Shown piece after piece: positions 25,300 through 34,262 of a stretch of DNA of 36,752 bases. Source of the stretch: Pseudolabrys sp. (GTDB lineage Bacteria; Pseudomonadota; Alphaproteobacteria; Rhizobiales; Xanthobacteraceae); contig JAQSCR010000271.1 in the NCBI GenBank assembly GCA_029945495.1, forward strand, positions 1 through 36,752. The letters run 5' to 3'. Positions within the stretch are counted from its first letter, which is position 1, and the number at the start of each line of letters is the position of its first letter. The notes beneath the pieces are model-generated. The model ran no database searches. It was not told the origin of the DNA and was given only the letters and a program-made list of their open reading frames with translations. The translations under genes and the position numbers were made by a program.

Positions 25300-26601
25300 A
25301 TGAGTCCCGATGCCGTCGCCGCCACCGGATTTATCGCGCTGTTCGTGCTGATGATGTTGCGCGTGCCCGTCGGCATCGCCATGGGACTCGTGGGCGTGCT
25401 CGGCTTCGGTTACCTCATCGGCGATATCGGTCCCGCGCTGAAGTTGCTGGCACAGTCGCCGATCCGCACCGCTACCGACGCCGAATTCGCCGTTATTCCG
25501 TTGTTCCTGCTGATGGGCGCCTTCGCCTCGGCGTCGGGCATGAGCCGCGAGCTATTCCGCGCCTCCAATACCTTCCTTGGACATTTCAAGGGCGGCCTCG
25601 GCATCGCCACCATTGCCGCCTGCGGCGGCTTCGCGGCGATCTGCGGCTCTTCAGTCGCCACCGCCGCGACCTTCTCCAAAGTCGCCTACCCGGAAATGCG
25701 CGCGCACGGCTACCCGCAGAGTTTCGCCACCGGCGTCATTGCCGCCGGCGGCTCACTCGGCATCATGATTCCGCCATCGACGGTGTTCGCGGTCTACGGC
25801 CTGATCACCGAACAGGATATCGGCAAGCTGTTCATCGCCGGCGTCGTGCCGGGGCTCCTCGCGATCGGCATGTATATCGCAACCATCAACCTCATCGCCT
25901 TCCTGTATCCCAATTACCTGCCGGCCGCGCCGCGGCATTCCTGGGCGGAGCGATTTGAGGCGCTACGCCGCATTTGGGCAGTGGTGCTGTTGTTCATCTT
26001 TATCATCGGCGGTCTTTATGGCGGGCTGTTCACCGCTACCGAAGGCGCCGGCATGGGCGCAGCCGGCGCTTTCATCATCTCTGTGCTGCGGAAAAAGCTG
26101 TCGCGTGAGGAATTCTGGCGCGCGTTGATCGAATCCCTGCGAACGACCGCATCGGTTTTCACCATCCTGATCGGCGCGCTGATTTTCGGCTATTTCCTCA
26201 CCATCACCCAGACGCCGCAGAAGCTGACCGAATTTCTTACCGGGCTGGGCTTAGGTTCTTACGGCGTCCTCACGCTGATCATGCTGATGTACCTCCTGCT
26301 CGGTTGCCTGATGGACGCGATGGCGATGATCATCCTGACCATCCCGATTGTGTTCCCGGTGATCAAGGCGCTCGGGTTCGACCCGATCTGGTTTGGCGTC
26401 ATTATCGTGATGACGGTGGAACTCGGCCTGATCCATCCACCGGTGGGCATGAACGTGTTCGTGATCAAGAGCGTGATCAAGGACGTGAAGTTGTCGACGA
26501 TATTCTACGGCGTCATGCCATTCGTGCTGACCGACATCCTGCGGCTCGCCATCCTGATCGCTTTTCCGATTTTGGCGCTCTGGCTGCCCTCGCATATGTG
26601 A
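25300..26601 (+). CDS. dctM: TRAP transporter large permease (DctM)
   Basis: A 433-residue inner-membrane protein with about 12 hydrophobic segments, the channel-forming subunit of the TRAP system. Typical stretches are the start FIALFVLMMLRVPVGIAMGL, FAVIPLFLLMGAFASASGMS, CGGFAAICGSSVATAATFSK, GGSLGIMIPPSTVFAVYGLI, and TVELGLIHPPVGMNVFVIKS. Length is usual for the family (about 425-440). It closes the dctPQM operon; the next gene starts 48 nt later on the same strand and may be co-transcribed. Confidence 0.93.
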   Translation: MSPDAVAATGFIALFVLMMLRVPVGIAMGLVGVLGFGYLIGDIGPALKLLAQSPIRTATDAEFAVIPLFLLMGAFASASGMSRELFRASNTFLGHFKGGLGIATIAACGGFAAICGSSVATAATFSKVAYPEMRAHGYPQSFATGVIAAGGSLGIMIPPSTVFAVYGLITEQDIGKLFIAGVVPGLLAIGMYIATINLIAFLYPNYLPAAPRHSWAERFEALRRIWAVVLLFIFIIGGLYGGLFTATEGAGMGAAGAFIISVLRKKLSREEFWRALIESLRTTASVFTILIGALIFGYFLTITQTPQKLTEFLTGLGLGSYGVLTLIMLMYLLLGCLMDAMAMIILTIPIVFPVIKALGFDPIWFGVIIVMTVELGLIHPPVGMNVFVIKSVIKDVKLSTIFYGVMPFVLTDILRLAILIAFPILALWLPSHM

Positions 26602-26649
26602 GTTTTGTTCCAACTGAGTTTTTCTCATCACGGCAAATAGGATTCCCGC

Positions 26650-28362
26650 GTGTACACAGCAGGCACGGCCTTTCTCGAAGCTCTCAAGGAGGCCGGCGTC
26701 TCCTATATTTTCGCCAATCTCGGCAGCGATCATCCGGCGATCGTCGAGTCGGTCGCGGAGGGCAAGGCGAGCGCGCGCGGCTTCCCGGCCATGCTGACCT
26801 GTCCGAACGAGATGGTGGCGTTGAGCGCGGCGCATGGCTATGCCCAGATCAGCGGGCAAGCGCAGGCGGTGATCGTGCATGTCGAATGCGGCACCCAGGC
26901 GCTTGGCGGCGCCGTGCACAATGCCTTGCGCGGCCGCGTGCCGGTGCTGATCTTCGCCGGCGCCACGCCCTATACGCAGGAAGGCGAACTGAAGGGATCG
27001 CGCAACGAATGGATCCAGTGGATCCAGGACATCGCCGACCAGCGCGGCATCGTCCGCAACTATGTGAAGTTCGACTACGAATTCCGCACCGGCCGCAACA
27101 TCAAGCAGGTGACGCACCGCGCCATGCAACTGGCCAAGAGCGAGCCCAAGGGACCGGTCTATCTGGTCGGCGCGCGCGAGGTGATGGAAGAGGATGTCAC
27201 GCCCGTCGCCATCGACATGGCCGAATGGCCGCCGATCGCGCCGCTGCCGCTGTGCGCCAATGACGCCACGGAGCTAGCGCAGGCACTCAATAATGCAAAG
27301 CGCCCGCTTGTGGTGACCAGCGCGGTCGGCCGCAGTCCGGCCGCCGTTCCCGAACTGATCAAACTATGTCACCGCCTCGGCATCGCCGTGCTCGAGCAGT
27401 CGCCGGTCAACATGAACTATCCGGCCGACGATGCGCTCTATATGGGCAACCGCTGGAGCGAGCCGGTCCAGGAGCCAGTACTGGCGGAAGCCGACGTGAT
27501 CCTCGTGCTCGACAGCGATGCGCCGTGGGTGCCGTCGGTCAGCAAGCCATCACCGGGCGCCAAAATATTCCATATCGACGTCGATCCGCTCAAGCAGGAC
27601 ATTCCGCTCTGGTACTTCAAGGCGCAGCGCGTGTTCCAGGCCGACTGCGCGACGGCGTTGGAACAGGTCAATGCGGCGCTCGACGGCATGACGATCGACG
27701 CCGCCAGGGTCAGCGAACACAAGGCGCATTACGGCAAGATGCACGAGGCGCTGGCGGCGCAATGGCTCAAGCGCGAGCAGCCGAACGGCGCCATGATCAC
27801 CCCGGAATATTTCACCGCCTGTCTGCGCAAGCATATCGACGACAACACCATCATCCTCTCCGAGACGATCACCAACTACCCGACCATCGCCAACCATCTG
27901 CGGCCATCGCGGCCGGGGTCGTATTTCCTGAGCGGCGGCTCATCGCTCGGCTGGCATGGCGGCGCTGCCATCGGTGCCAAGCTCGCCTGCCCGGACAAGA
28001 CTGTGATCGCGCTCAGCGGCGACGGCTCCTACATGTTCTCGGTGCCATCGTCGGTGCACTGGATGGCGCGCAAATACGAGACGCCGTTCTTGCAGGTGAT
28101 CTACAACAATGGCGGCTGGCGTTCGCCGAAAATGTCGACGCTCGCCGTGCATCCCGATGGTTATGCCAGCCGCGCCAACGCGATCGGCGTCGAATTCGAT
28201 CCGGCGCCGGATCACGCCGCAATCGCCGCCGCCGCCGGCGGCGCCTGGGCGCGCAAACTGGAGCGGCCCGAAGACGTCGAAGCGACAATCGCCGAAGCGC
28301 TAAATGTGGTGCGTGAGGAAAAGCGCTGCGCCGTGCTCGACGTGCGCGTGCCGCATCTCTGA
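26650..28362 (+). CDS. Thiamine-diphosphate-dependent enzyme (benzoylformate decarboxylase/acetolactate synthase superfamily), paralogue 1
   Basis: A 570-residue three-domain ThDP enzyme starting at GTG 26650 with AGGA seven bases upstream. The catalytic glutamate that activates the cofactor is E54 (CPNEMVALSAAHGYAQ). The ThDP/magnesium motif starts at about residue 457 (GDGSYMFSVPSSVHWMARKY and ends IYNNGG). The domain between is the usual Rossmann-like middle domain (RPLVVTSAVGRSPAAV). The family includes decarboxylases of 2-oxo acids, benzaldehyde lyase, oxalyl-CoA decarboxylase and acetolactate synthase. A neighbouring aldehyde dehydrogenase suggests an aldehyde product, as in benzoylformate to benzaldehyde to benzoate. 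Substrate unknown; vanilloylformate or an aromatic acyloin are reasonable guesses. Confidence 0.85.
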   Translation: MYTAGTAFLEALKEAGVSYIFANLGSDHPAIVESVAEGKASARGFPAMLTCPNEMVALSAAHGYAQISGQAQAVIVHVECGTQALGGAVHNALRGRVPVLIFAGATPYTQEGELKGSRNEWIQWIQDIADQRGIVRNYVKFDYEFRTGRNIKQVTHRAMQLAKSEPKGPVYLVGAREVMEEDVTPVAIDMAEWPPIAPLPLCANDATELAQALNNAKRPLVVTSAVGRSPAAVPELIKLCHRLGIAVLEQSPVNMNYPADDALYMGNRWSEPVQEPVLAEADVILVLDSDAPWVPSVSKPSPGAKIFHIDVDPLKQDIPLWYFKAQRVFQADCATALEQVNAALDGMTIDAARVSEHKAHYGKMHEALAAQWLKREQPNGAMITPEYFTACLRKHIDDNTIILSETITNYPTIANHLRPSRPGSYFLSGGSSLGWHGGAAIGAKLACPDKTVIALSGDGSYMFSVPSSVHWMARKYETPFLQVIYNNGGWRSPKMSTLAVHPDGYASRANAIGVEFDPAPDHAAIAAAAGGAWARKLERPEDVEATIAEALNVVREEKRCAVLDVRVPHL

Positions 28363-28452
28363 GGCCCAAGCTAACATCAGTGCTGAGACTATGTGCCGCA
28401 GTCCGGCCGCCGGCCTCGCTGTCATAAAACGAAAGCAACAACGGAGAGTGAC

Positions 28453-29895
28453 ATGAACGTATCGCTTCTGATCGACGGCGCCGACGTGCCGGCGCGCGAC
28501 AACAAGACTTTCGAGCGCCTCGATCCGGTGACCGGCAGCGTCGCCAGCACATCGCCGGCCGGCAAGGTCGCCGACGTCAACGCCGCCTGCGACGCGGCCG
28601 CCGCCGCGTTTCCGGCCTGGTCGGAAACCGGCCCGAACGAACGCCGCAAGCTGCTCTTGAAAGCGGCCGACATGCTGGAGGCGAGGACGCCGGACTTCAT
28701 CAAGCTGACGATGGAAGAGACCGGCGCGACCGCGCCGTGGTCGGGCTTCAATGTGATGTTCGCCGCCAAGATCCTGCGCGAAGCGGCCTGCATGACCACG
28801 ATGATTCATGGCGAGGTCATCCCGTCCGACAAGCCGGGCTGCTTCTCGATGGGCATCCGTCAGCCGGCCGGCGTCTGCGTCGGCATGGCGCCATGGAACG
28901 CGCCGGTCATTCTCGGCGTGCGAGCGGTGGCGATGCCGCTCGCCTGCGGCAACACCGTGGTGATGAAGGCGTCGGAAACCTGTCCCGCTACTCACTCGCT
29001 GATCGGCAAGGCGCTGCAGGAAGCAGGGATCCCGAAGGGCGTCATCAATGTGGTGACGCATGCGCGCGAGGACGCGCCGCAGGTCGTCGAAGCGCTGATC
29101 GCGCATCCCGCCGTGCGCCGCATCAACTTCACCGGATCGAGCCATGTCGGCCGCATCGTCGCGCAGACGGCCGCAAAATATCTCAAGCCCGTACTGCTGG
29201 AACTCGGCGGCAAGGCGCCGCTGCTGGTACTCGACGACGCCAATATCGACGACGCGGTCGATGCCGCGGCGTTCGGCGCCTACATGCATCAGGGTCAAAT
29301 CTGCATGTCGACCGAGCGCATCATCGTCGACAACAAGATCGCCGACGCCTTCGTCGGCAAGCTGGCGAACAAGGCGAACTCGCTGCCTTACGGCGACCCG
29401 CGCGGCAAGGTGGCGCTCGGCTCGCTGGTCAGCGCCCAATCCGCCGACCGCATGCAGGAATTGCTTGATGACGCGGTCAAACAGGGCGCCAAGCTTGTCG
29501 CTGGCGGCAAGCGCAGCGGCACGATCTGGTCGGCCACCTTGCTCGATCACGTCAACCCGCAGATGAAGATCTACCGGGAGGAATCGTTCGGCCCGGTGAA
29601 GAGTATCATCCGCGTTGATGGCGACGATGAGGCTGTAAGCATCGCCAACGATACCGAATACGGACTGTCGTCGGCGGTGTTCAGCCAGAACATCCAGCGC
29701 GCGATGGGTATCGCCAAGCGCATTCAGGCCGGTATCTGTCACATCAACGGCCCGACCGTGAACGACGAAGCGCAGATGCCGTTCGGCGGCACCAAGGACT
29801 CCGGCTACGGCCGATTCGGCGGCACCGCCGCGATCGCCGAGTTCACCGAGTTGCGCTGGATTACCATCGAAAGCCACCAGCACTACCCGTTCTGA
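28453..29895 (+). CDS. Aldehyde dehydrogenase, vanillin dehydrogenase-like
   Basis: A 480-residue NAD(P)-dependent aldehyde dehydrogenase. The start is ATG 28453 (MNVSLLIDGADVPARDNKTF) behind GGAG; the frame is open upstream but without homology. Catalytic residues are E250 (LLELGGKAP) and C284 (HQGQICMSTER), 34 apart as is usual, with NAD-binding segments MAPWNAPVIL and NFTGSSHVGR and a C-terminal MPFGGTKDSGYGRFGG. The overall sequence resembles salicylaldehyde/vanillin dehydrogenases of aromatic degraders. Flanked on both sides by ThDP enzymes, it probably oxidises the aromatic aldehyde they release, giving vanillate or 4-hydroxybenzoate. Exact aldehyde preference cannot be read. Confidence 0.88.
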   Translation: MNVSLLIDGADVPARDNKTFERLDPVTGSVASTSPAGKVADVNAACDAAAAAFPAWSETGPNERRKLLLKAADMLEARTPDFIKLTMEETGATAPWSGFNVMFAAKILREAACMTTMIHGEVIPSDKPGCFSMGIRQPAGVCVGMAPWNAPVILGVRAVAMPLACGNTVVMKASETCPATHSLIGKALQEAGIPKGVINVVTHAREDAPQVVEALIAHPAVRRINFTGSSHVGRIVAQTAAKYLKPVLLELGGKAPLLVLDDANIDDAVDAAAFGAYMHQGQICMSTERIIVDNKIADAFVGKLANKANSLPYGDPRGKVALGSLVSAQSADRMQELLDDAVKQGAKLVAGGKRSGTIWSATLLDHVNPQMKIYREESFGPVKSIIRVDGDDEAVSIANDTEYGLSSAVFSQNIQRAMGIAKRIQAGICHINGPTVNDEAQMPFGGTKDSGYGRFGGTAAIAEFTELRWITIESHQHYPF

Positions 29896-29934
29896 GCAAG
29901 CTTTCTTCGGGGGGCCGTCGCCCACACGCAGAAC

Positions 29935-29981
29935 AGGCTCGCCGCGCTTGCATGGCTTCGACGCTTTGGCGCGGCGAGCCT
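29935..29981 (+). terminator. 13-bp perfect hairpin after the aldehyde dehydrogenase gene
   Basis: AGGCTCGCCGCGC (29935-29947) pairs perfectly with GCGCGGCGAGCCT (29969-29981) around a 21-nt loop. It starts 40 nt after the stop codon and is followed by only three T residues, so a terminator or an mRNA-stabilising structure is likely but not proven. The rest of the 174-nt gap holds no gene I can support. Confidence 0.55.
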
Positions 29982-30069
29982 TTGCTTGTAAGGCTATGCT
30001 CCGTCGCGTAAAACACGCCGGAAAATAAATATCCGACGGCTTTGCGCGGATTTTCCGGGGGCGAAACAG

Positions 30070-31776
30070 ATGGCCGCGACACCGACAACCGGACCCCGAC
30101 CCGCGATTGCCGCCGAGGCTTTTCTGCGCGCGCTCGCCGATCACGGCACCGATTACCTGTTCGCCAATCCCGGCACTGATTTCCCGCCGATTGTCGAAGC
30201 CATCAGCCGCGCCAAGAAAACCAATGCCAAGGTGCCGATGCCGGTGCTGGTACCGCACGAGAACCTGGCGGTGGCCATGGCGCACGGCGCCTATCTGATG
30301 AACGGCCGTCCGCAGGCGGTGATGGTGCACGTCAATGTCGGCACCGCCAACACCATCAACAATCTCACCAACCTGTCGCGCGACCGCGTGCCGCTGATTC
30401 TCGCCGCCGGTCGCACGCCAATCACCGAGAAGGGTTCGTTCGGCTCGCGCTCGCGGCCGATCCACTGGGCCCAGGAAATGTTCGACCAGGCCGGCATGGT
30501 GCGCGAACTGGTGAAGTGGGATTACGAATTGCGCAACGCCAGCCAGGTCGGCGACGTGGTGGCGCGCTCGGTCGAAGTCGCGATGGCGCATCCGCGCGGG
30601 CCAATCTATCTGGTGCTGCCGCGCGAGCCGTTGTCGGCGCCGGTAGCCGAGCCGATCGCGCCGATCAAGCCGCGCGCCGCGGCCGCGCGCGTTTATCCCG
30701 ATCCTAAAACCATCGCCACGCTGGCGGAATGGATCGCCGGCGCCGAACGGCCCTTGATCATCACTTCGGTACTGCCGGGCAACGCCGTGTCCGCGCTCAG
30801 CGCGCTGGCCGAGCGCTGCGCCATTCCGGTGGTGACGCATAACCCGCGCAGCGTCTGCCTGCCCTCCAGCCATCCGATGCATTTTGGCTACGAGCCAGGC
30901 GCGCTGCTGGCCGACGCCGATCTGGTGATCTCGCTGGAATCCGACGTGCCGTGGATTCCGCATCTGCAGCAGCCGCCGGCCGGCTGCCGTATCGTGCATG
31001 TCGCCGAGGACCCGTTCTTCGTGCGCTATCCGATGCGCTCGTTCCCGAGCGACCTTGCCGTGCAGGCCGGCGTTGCCAATTCGCTCGAAGCCCTCATTCA
31101 AGCTGTGGCGCCGCGGCTGCAAATGGCCGAGGCGCGCATCGCCGCCCGCCGCACCCGCCTGGCCGAGCGCATGCGCATGCGCCGCGCCCAACTGGTCAAG
31201 GACTCGGTCGCCGGCGAGCACATTTCCCCGGCCTATCTGTCGCGCGCCATCTTTGAGTCGGTCGGCGAGGATGCCGTCATCTTCAACGAATATCCGCTGC
31301 GCGCCGATCACTGCCCGCGCGAAAAGCCGGGCACTTTGTTCGCACTCGGACCGGCCGGCGGATTGGGCTGGGGCCTGGGCGCTGCGCTGGGCGCCAAGCT
31401 CGCCGCGCCCGACAAGCTGATCGTCGCGACGCTCGGCGACGGCGCCTATATGTTCTCGAACCCGACTGTCGGCCACTGGGTGGCGCAGAAGCACAACCTG
31501 CCGATCCTCACCATCATCTTCAACAACAGCCGCTACGGCGCGGTGCGCAACTCGACCTTGGCGATGTTCAAGGATGGCGTCTCCGGCGAGACCGACGGCC
31601 GCGAACTCGCCGATCTCGATCCGGCGCCGCCCTACGATGAAATGGCGAAAGCGCAAGGCGCGCACGCCGAGCGCGTGGAAAGGCCGGCCGATCTGCCCGC
31701 CGCGCTGGCGCGGGCACGCGACGCCGTGGTGAACGACAAACGCCAGGCGCTACTCAATGTCATTACGCCCTATTAA
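30070..31776 (+). CDS. Thiamine-diphosphate-dependent enzyme (benzoylformate decarboxylase/acetolactate synthase superfamily), paralogue 2
   Basis: A 568-residue paralogue of the enzyme at 26650. The activating glutamate is E64 (VPHENLAVAMAHGAYLM) and the ThDP motif starts near residue 456 (GDGAYMFSNPTVGHWVAQKH, ending IFNNSRYG). The two share order and length but differ at the substrate side: the region after the glutamate reads VHVNVGTANTINNLTNLSRD here and VHVECGTQALGGAVHNALRG there. The gene follows the hairpin and precedes the amidohydrolase by 62 nt. It probably handles a related 2-oxo acid, acyloin or thioester. Assignment as acetolactate synthase is unlikely, as no regulatory subunit gene is near. 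Confidence 0.85.
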   Translation: MAATPTTGPRPAIAAEAFLRALADHGTDYLFANPGTDFPPIVEAISRAKKTNAKVPMPVLVPHENLAVAMAHGAYLMNGRPQAVMVHVNVGTANTINNLTNLSRDRVPLILAAGRTPITEKGSFGSRSRPIHWAQEMFDQAGMVRELVKWDYELRNASQVGDVVARSVEVAMAHPRGPIYLVLPREPLSAPVAEPIAPIKPRAAAARVYPDPKTIATLAEWIAGAERPLIITSVLPGNAVSALSALAERCAIPVVTHNPRSVCLPSSHPMHFGYEPGALLADADLVISLESDVPWIPHLQQPPAGCRIVHVAEDPFFVRYPMRSFPSDLAVQAGVANSLEALIQAVAPRLQMAEARIAARRTRLAERMRMRRAQLVKDSVAGEHISPAYLSRAIFESVGEDAVIFNEYPLRADHCPREKPGTLFALGPAGGLGWGLGAALGAKLAAPDKLIVATLGDGAYMFSNPTVGHWVAQKHNLPILTIIFNNSRYGAVRNSTLAMFKDGVSGETDGRELADLDPAPPYDEMAKAQGAHAERVERPADLPAALARARDAVVNDKRQALLNVITPY

Positions 31777-31838
31777 GGCGGTAGCCGCGCCGCTTTCAAC
31801 GCGATAACAAGTCCTAAACTTCAGTCACGGAGAGTTCC

Positions 31839-32855
31839 ATGCGCATCGACGCCTATACTCACTTCATGCCGAGCCGGATGTTCAAGCTGCTGGTCGACAG
31901 CGGCTATCCGGACATCGGCAAGCGCATGCGCGAAGTGCCCTGCATCCACGATCTCGACATCCGCAAGAAAGTCGTCGACACATTTCCGGATTATGCGCAG
32001 ATCCTGTCCTTCGCGATGCCGCCGCTGGAAGTCTTCGCCAAAGGTGACGGCGCTAAGGTCGAGGAATATGCCCGGCTGATCAACGACGAGTTGGCCGAAA
32101 TCATCAGCAAGGACAAAGGCCATTTCCCCGGCTGGGTGGCGCAAGGCGCGCTCGGCGCCGCCGATGCCGGCGTTGCCGAAGCGACGCGCGCGATCAAGAA
32201 CGGCGCGCTCGGCGTCCAGATCTACACCAATGTCGCCGGCAAGCCGCTCGACGATCCGGCCTTCGAGCCGTTCTTCGCCGCGATGGAAAAGCTCGACAAG
32301 CCGATCTGGCTGCATCCGGCGCGCAACGCCAGCGTTGCCGATTACGCCAGCGAGAAGACCTCGAAGTATGAAATCTGGTGGACCTTCGGCTGGTCCTACG
32401 AGACCGCCGCGGCGATGGCGCGTCTGGTGTTCTCCAAGCTGATGGACAAGTATCCGAAGCTCAAGATCATCACCCACCATTTCGGCGGCATCGTGCCGAT
32501 GCTGGAAGGCCGCATCGGCCCCGGCTGGGATCAGCTCGGCTCGCGCACATCTGGCGAGGATCTCGGCAAGCTGCTCGGCGAGCTGAAAAAGCGTCCGCTC
32601 GATTACTTCAAGCACTCGTTCTATGCCGACACCGCGACCTTCTCCTCGGAAGCCGGCATGACGATGGGCCTTTCCTTCTACGATCACGACAAGATCGTAT
32701 TCGCCTCCGACTGCCCGTTCGATCCGGAAAAGGGCACGATGTATACGCGTGACGCGCTGCGCTTCCTCGAAGCCGCCAACATCTCGAAAGCCGAGAAGGA
32801 AGCGATCGCGCACGGCAATCTCGAGCGCATCACCGGCACCAAGCTGGTCAAATAA
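31839..32855 (+). CDS. Amidohydrolase-2 family protein (ACMSD/gamma-resorcylate decarboxylase-like) with altered metal motif
   Basis: A 338-residue TIM-barrel protein of the family that includes aromatic acid decarboxylases (ACMSD, gamma-resorcylate decarboxylase, LigW) and the hydratase LigJ. Metal and catalytic segments seen: WLHPARN, ITHHFGGIVPMLEGRI and FASDCPFDPEKG (Asp). The N-terminal HxH of ACMSD (IDxHxH) reads IDAYTHFMP here, so the first His is a Tyr (Y6) and only H8 remains. This can occur in subgroups of the superfamily, but it means the metal site differs from ACMSD. Start ATG 31839 follows GGAGAG. It precedes an FAD monooxygenase; the pair may process a carboxylated or hydroxylated aromatic. 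The reaction is unknown. Confidence 0.8.
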   Translation: MRIDAYTHFMPSRMFKLLVDSGYPDIGKRMREVPCIHDLDIRKKVVDTFPDYAQILSFAMPPLEVFAKGDGAKVEEYARLINDELAEIISKDKGHFPGWVAQGALGAADAGVAEATRAIKNGALGVQIYTNVAGKPLDDPAFEPFFAAMEKLDKPIWLHPARNASVADYASEKTSKYEIWWTFGWSYETAAAMARLVFSKLMDKYPKLKIITHHFGGIVPMLEGRIGPGWDQLGSRTSGEDLGKLLGELKKRPLDYFKHSFYADTATFSSEAGMTMGLSFYDHDKIVFASDCPFDPEKGTMYTRDALRFLEAANISKAEKEAIAHGNLERITGTKLVK

Positions 32856-32881
32856 CAAGCAAGAAAAGACCAAGAAGAGAC

Positions 32882-32967
32882 CGCATGATCCCGAAAAGTG
32901 GATACCGGTTTCCCGCCTTCGCGAAGCCCGCTTCGGCGGGCGAAGGAAGGTCGGATCAGATTATGCG
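32882..32967. repeat. Composite REP-like palindromic element before the FAD monooxygenase gene
   Basis: The left part CGCATGATCCCGAAAAGTGG followed by ATACCGGTTT is the same type of sequence as the element at 10834-10882. The outer right arm is GATCAGATTATGCG. Between them is a nested hairpin: outer CCTTCG/CGAAGG, inner CCCGC-TTCG-GCGGG. It fills most of the gap between the amidohydrolase and the monooxygenase genes and ends 9 nt before the latter's ATG, so it may affect its translation. Confidence 0.7.
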
Positions 32968-32976
32968 AGAGACAAT

Positions 32977-34182
32977 ATGAGCGATCGTTTACCTGTTGTT
33001 ATCGCCGGCGCTGGCCCGACCGGCCTGATGTGCGCGCTTGCCTTGCGCAAGCAGGGCATCCCGGTGGTTCTGTTCGAAGCCGAGCCGGCGCTGACGCATG
33101 ATCTGCGCGCCGGCTCGTTTCATCCGCCGACGCTGGAAATGATGGCGCCCTACGGCATCACCGACAAGATGCACGAGACCGGCCTCAAGGTGCAGCGCTG
33201 GCAGATCCGCAATCGGCCGGGCGACTTGATCGCCGAGTTCAATCTCGATTTGCTGAAGGACGTGACGCCCTATCCGTACCGCCTGCATCTCGAGCAGCAC
33301 CGGCTGACGCCGATCCAGCTTGAAATCCTGCGCCGCGATCCCGACGTCGAAATCAATTTCGGCCATACTTTGAAAGGCTTCGCGCAAGACGCCGACGGCG
33401 TCACCGTCACGTTCGGCACCAGCGGCACGGATCGCACGATCAAGGCATCGTGGCTGATCGGCGCCGACGGCGGCCGTAGCGCGGTGCGCAAGGGCCTCGA
33501 TGTCGAATTCGAAGGCTTCACATGGCCGGAACTGTTCGTGGTAGTGAGCACGCCTTACGATTTCGCGCAGCATGGCTTCGCGCTCAACTGCTACATCGCC
33601 GACCCGGTCGAATGGGGCGCGCTGTTCAAGGTGCCGGACGATGGCCCGCCCGGCCTGTGGCGCCTCGCCTATCCGGTCAATCCGGACGAGAGCGACGAGG
33701 TGCTGCTGGCGCCGGAACGGGTCGAGGCCGCGTTGCAGCGGCTGGTGCCGACCGGCAAGCCTTATGACATTCGCTACAAGAGCACCTACCGGGTGCATCA
33801 GCGCGTCGCCGCCTCGTTCCGCTCAGGCCGCGTGCTGTTGGCCGGCGACGCCGGCCATCTCAACAATCCGCTCGGCGGCTTCGGGCTCAACAGCGGCATC
33901 CACGACGCCATCAATCTGAGCGACAAGCTTGCCCGCCACTGGCACGGCGAGCCCGAGGACCTGCTCGACCTTTATTCGCGGCAGCGCCGCTCGGCCACCA
34001 TCGAGCAGGTGCAGGCGATGTCGATACGCAACAAGCAGACCATGGAAGAGCGCGATCCCGCCGTGCAGCGCACGCGGCTTGAGGAACTGGTGGCGATTGC
34101 CAACGATCCGGCCAAGGCCCGCCAGCATTTGCTCAATACCTCGATGATTTCGGGGCTCAAGCGGGCGAACGAGGTCAAATAA
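32977..34182 (+). CDS. FAD-dependent aromatic monooxygenase (group A flavoprotein, FAD_binding_3)
   Basis: A 401-residue flavoprotein hydroxylase starting MSDRLPVVIAGAGPTGLMCA, with the Rossmann GAGPTG and FEAE end of the fold. The DG motif is WLIGADGGRSAVRKGL, and the GD motif is GRVLLAGDAGHLNNPLGGFGLNSGIHDA. Members hydroxylate phenolic rings with NAD(P)H and oxygen (MhpA, PobA, UbiH relatives). It is shorter than MhpA and lacks its C-terminal thioredoxin-like domain. Start ATG 32977 was chosen because the GxGxxG begins close behind; the frame is open upstream through the REP-like element and the amidohydrolase but without homology. The substrate is not known. It ends 80 nt before mutS. Confidence 0.85.
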   Translation: MSDRLPVVIAGAGPTGLMCALALRKQGIPVVLFEAEPALTHDLRAGSFHPPTLEMMAPYGITDKMHETGLKVQRWQIRNRPGDLIAEFNLDLLKDVTPYPYRLHLEQHRLTPIQLEILRRDPDVEINFGHTLKGFAQDADGVTVTFGTSGTDRTIKASWLIGADGGRSAVRKGLDVEFEGFTWPELFVVVSTPYDFAQHGFALNCYIADPVEWGALFKVPDDGPPGLWRLAYPVNPDESDEVLLAPERVEAALQRLVPTGKPYDIRYKSTYRVHQRVAASFRSGRVLLAGDAGHLNNPLGGFGLNSGIHDAINLSDKLARHWHGEPEDLLDLYSRQRRSATIEQVQAMSIRNKQTMEERDPAVQRTRLEELVAIANDPAKARQHLLNTSMISGLKRANEVK

Positions 34183-34262
34183 ACGCGCGTTATGGTTGGT
34201 TTCCGTGAGTCAATCGGCCTCGCGGGGTGAAACGTAGGAAGGCATCTGCTAGCCTTTCGCCC

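Noticed and set aside
26649-26656. A GTGTACAC palindrome at the start of the first ThDP gene
   Set aside because: Only 8 bp, spans the start codon, and resembles no other site in the window.
28300-31665. An open frame of 1121 codons on the minus strand
   Set aside because: It is antisense to the aldehyde dehydrogenase and the second ThDP gene, both with intact catalytic motifs. The translation is rich in Arg, His and Ala with no recognisable domain, as expected for the complement of a GC-rich gene.
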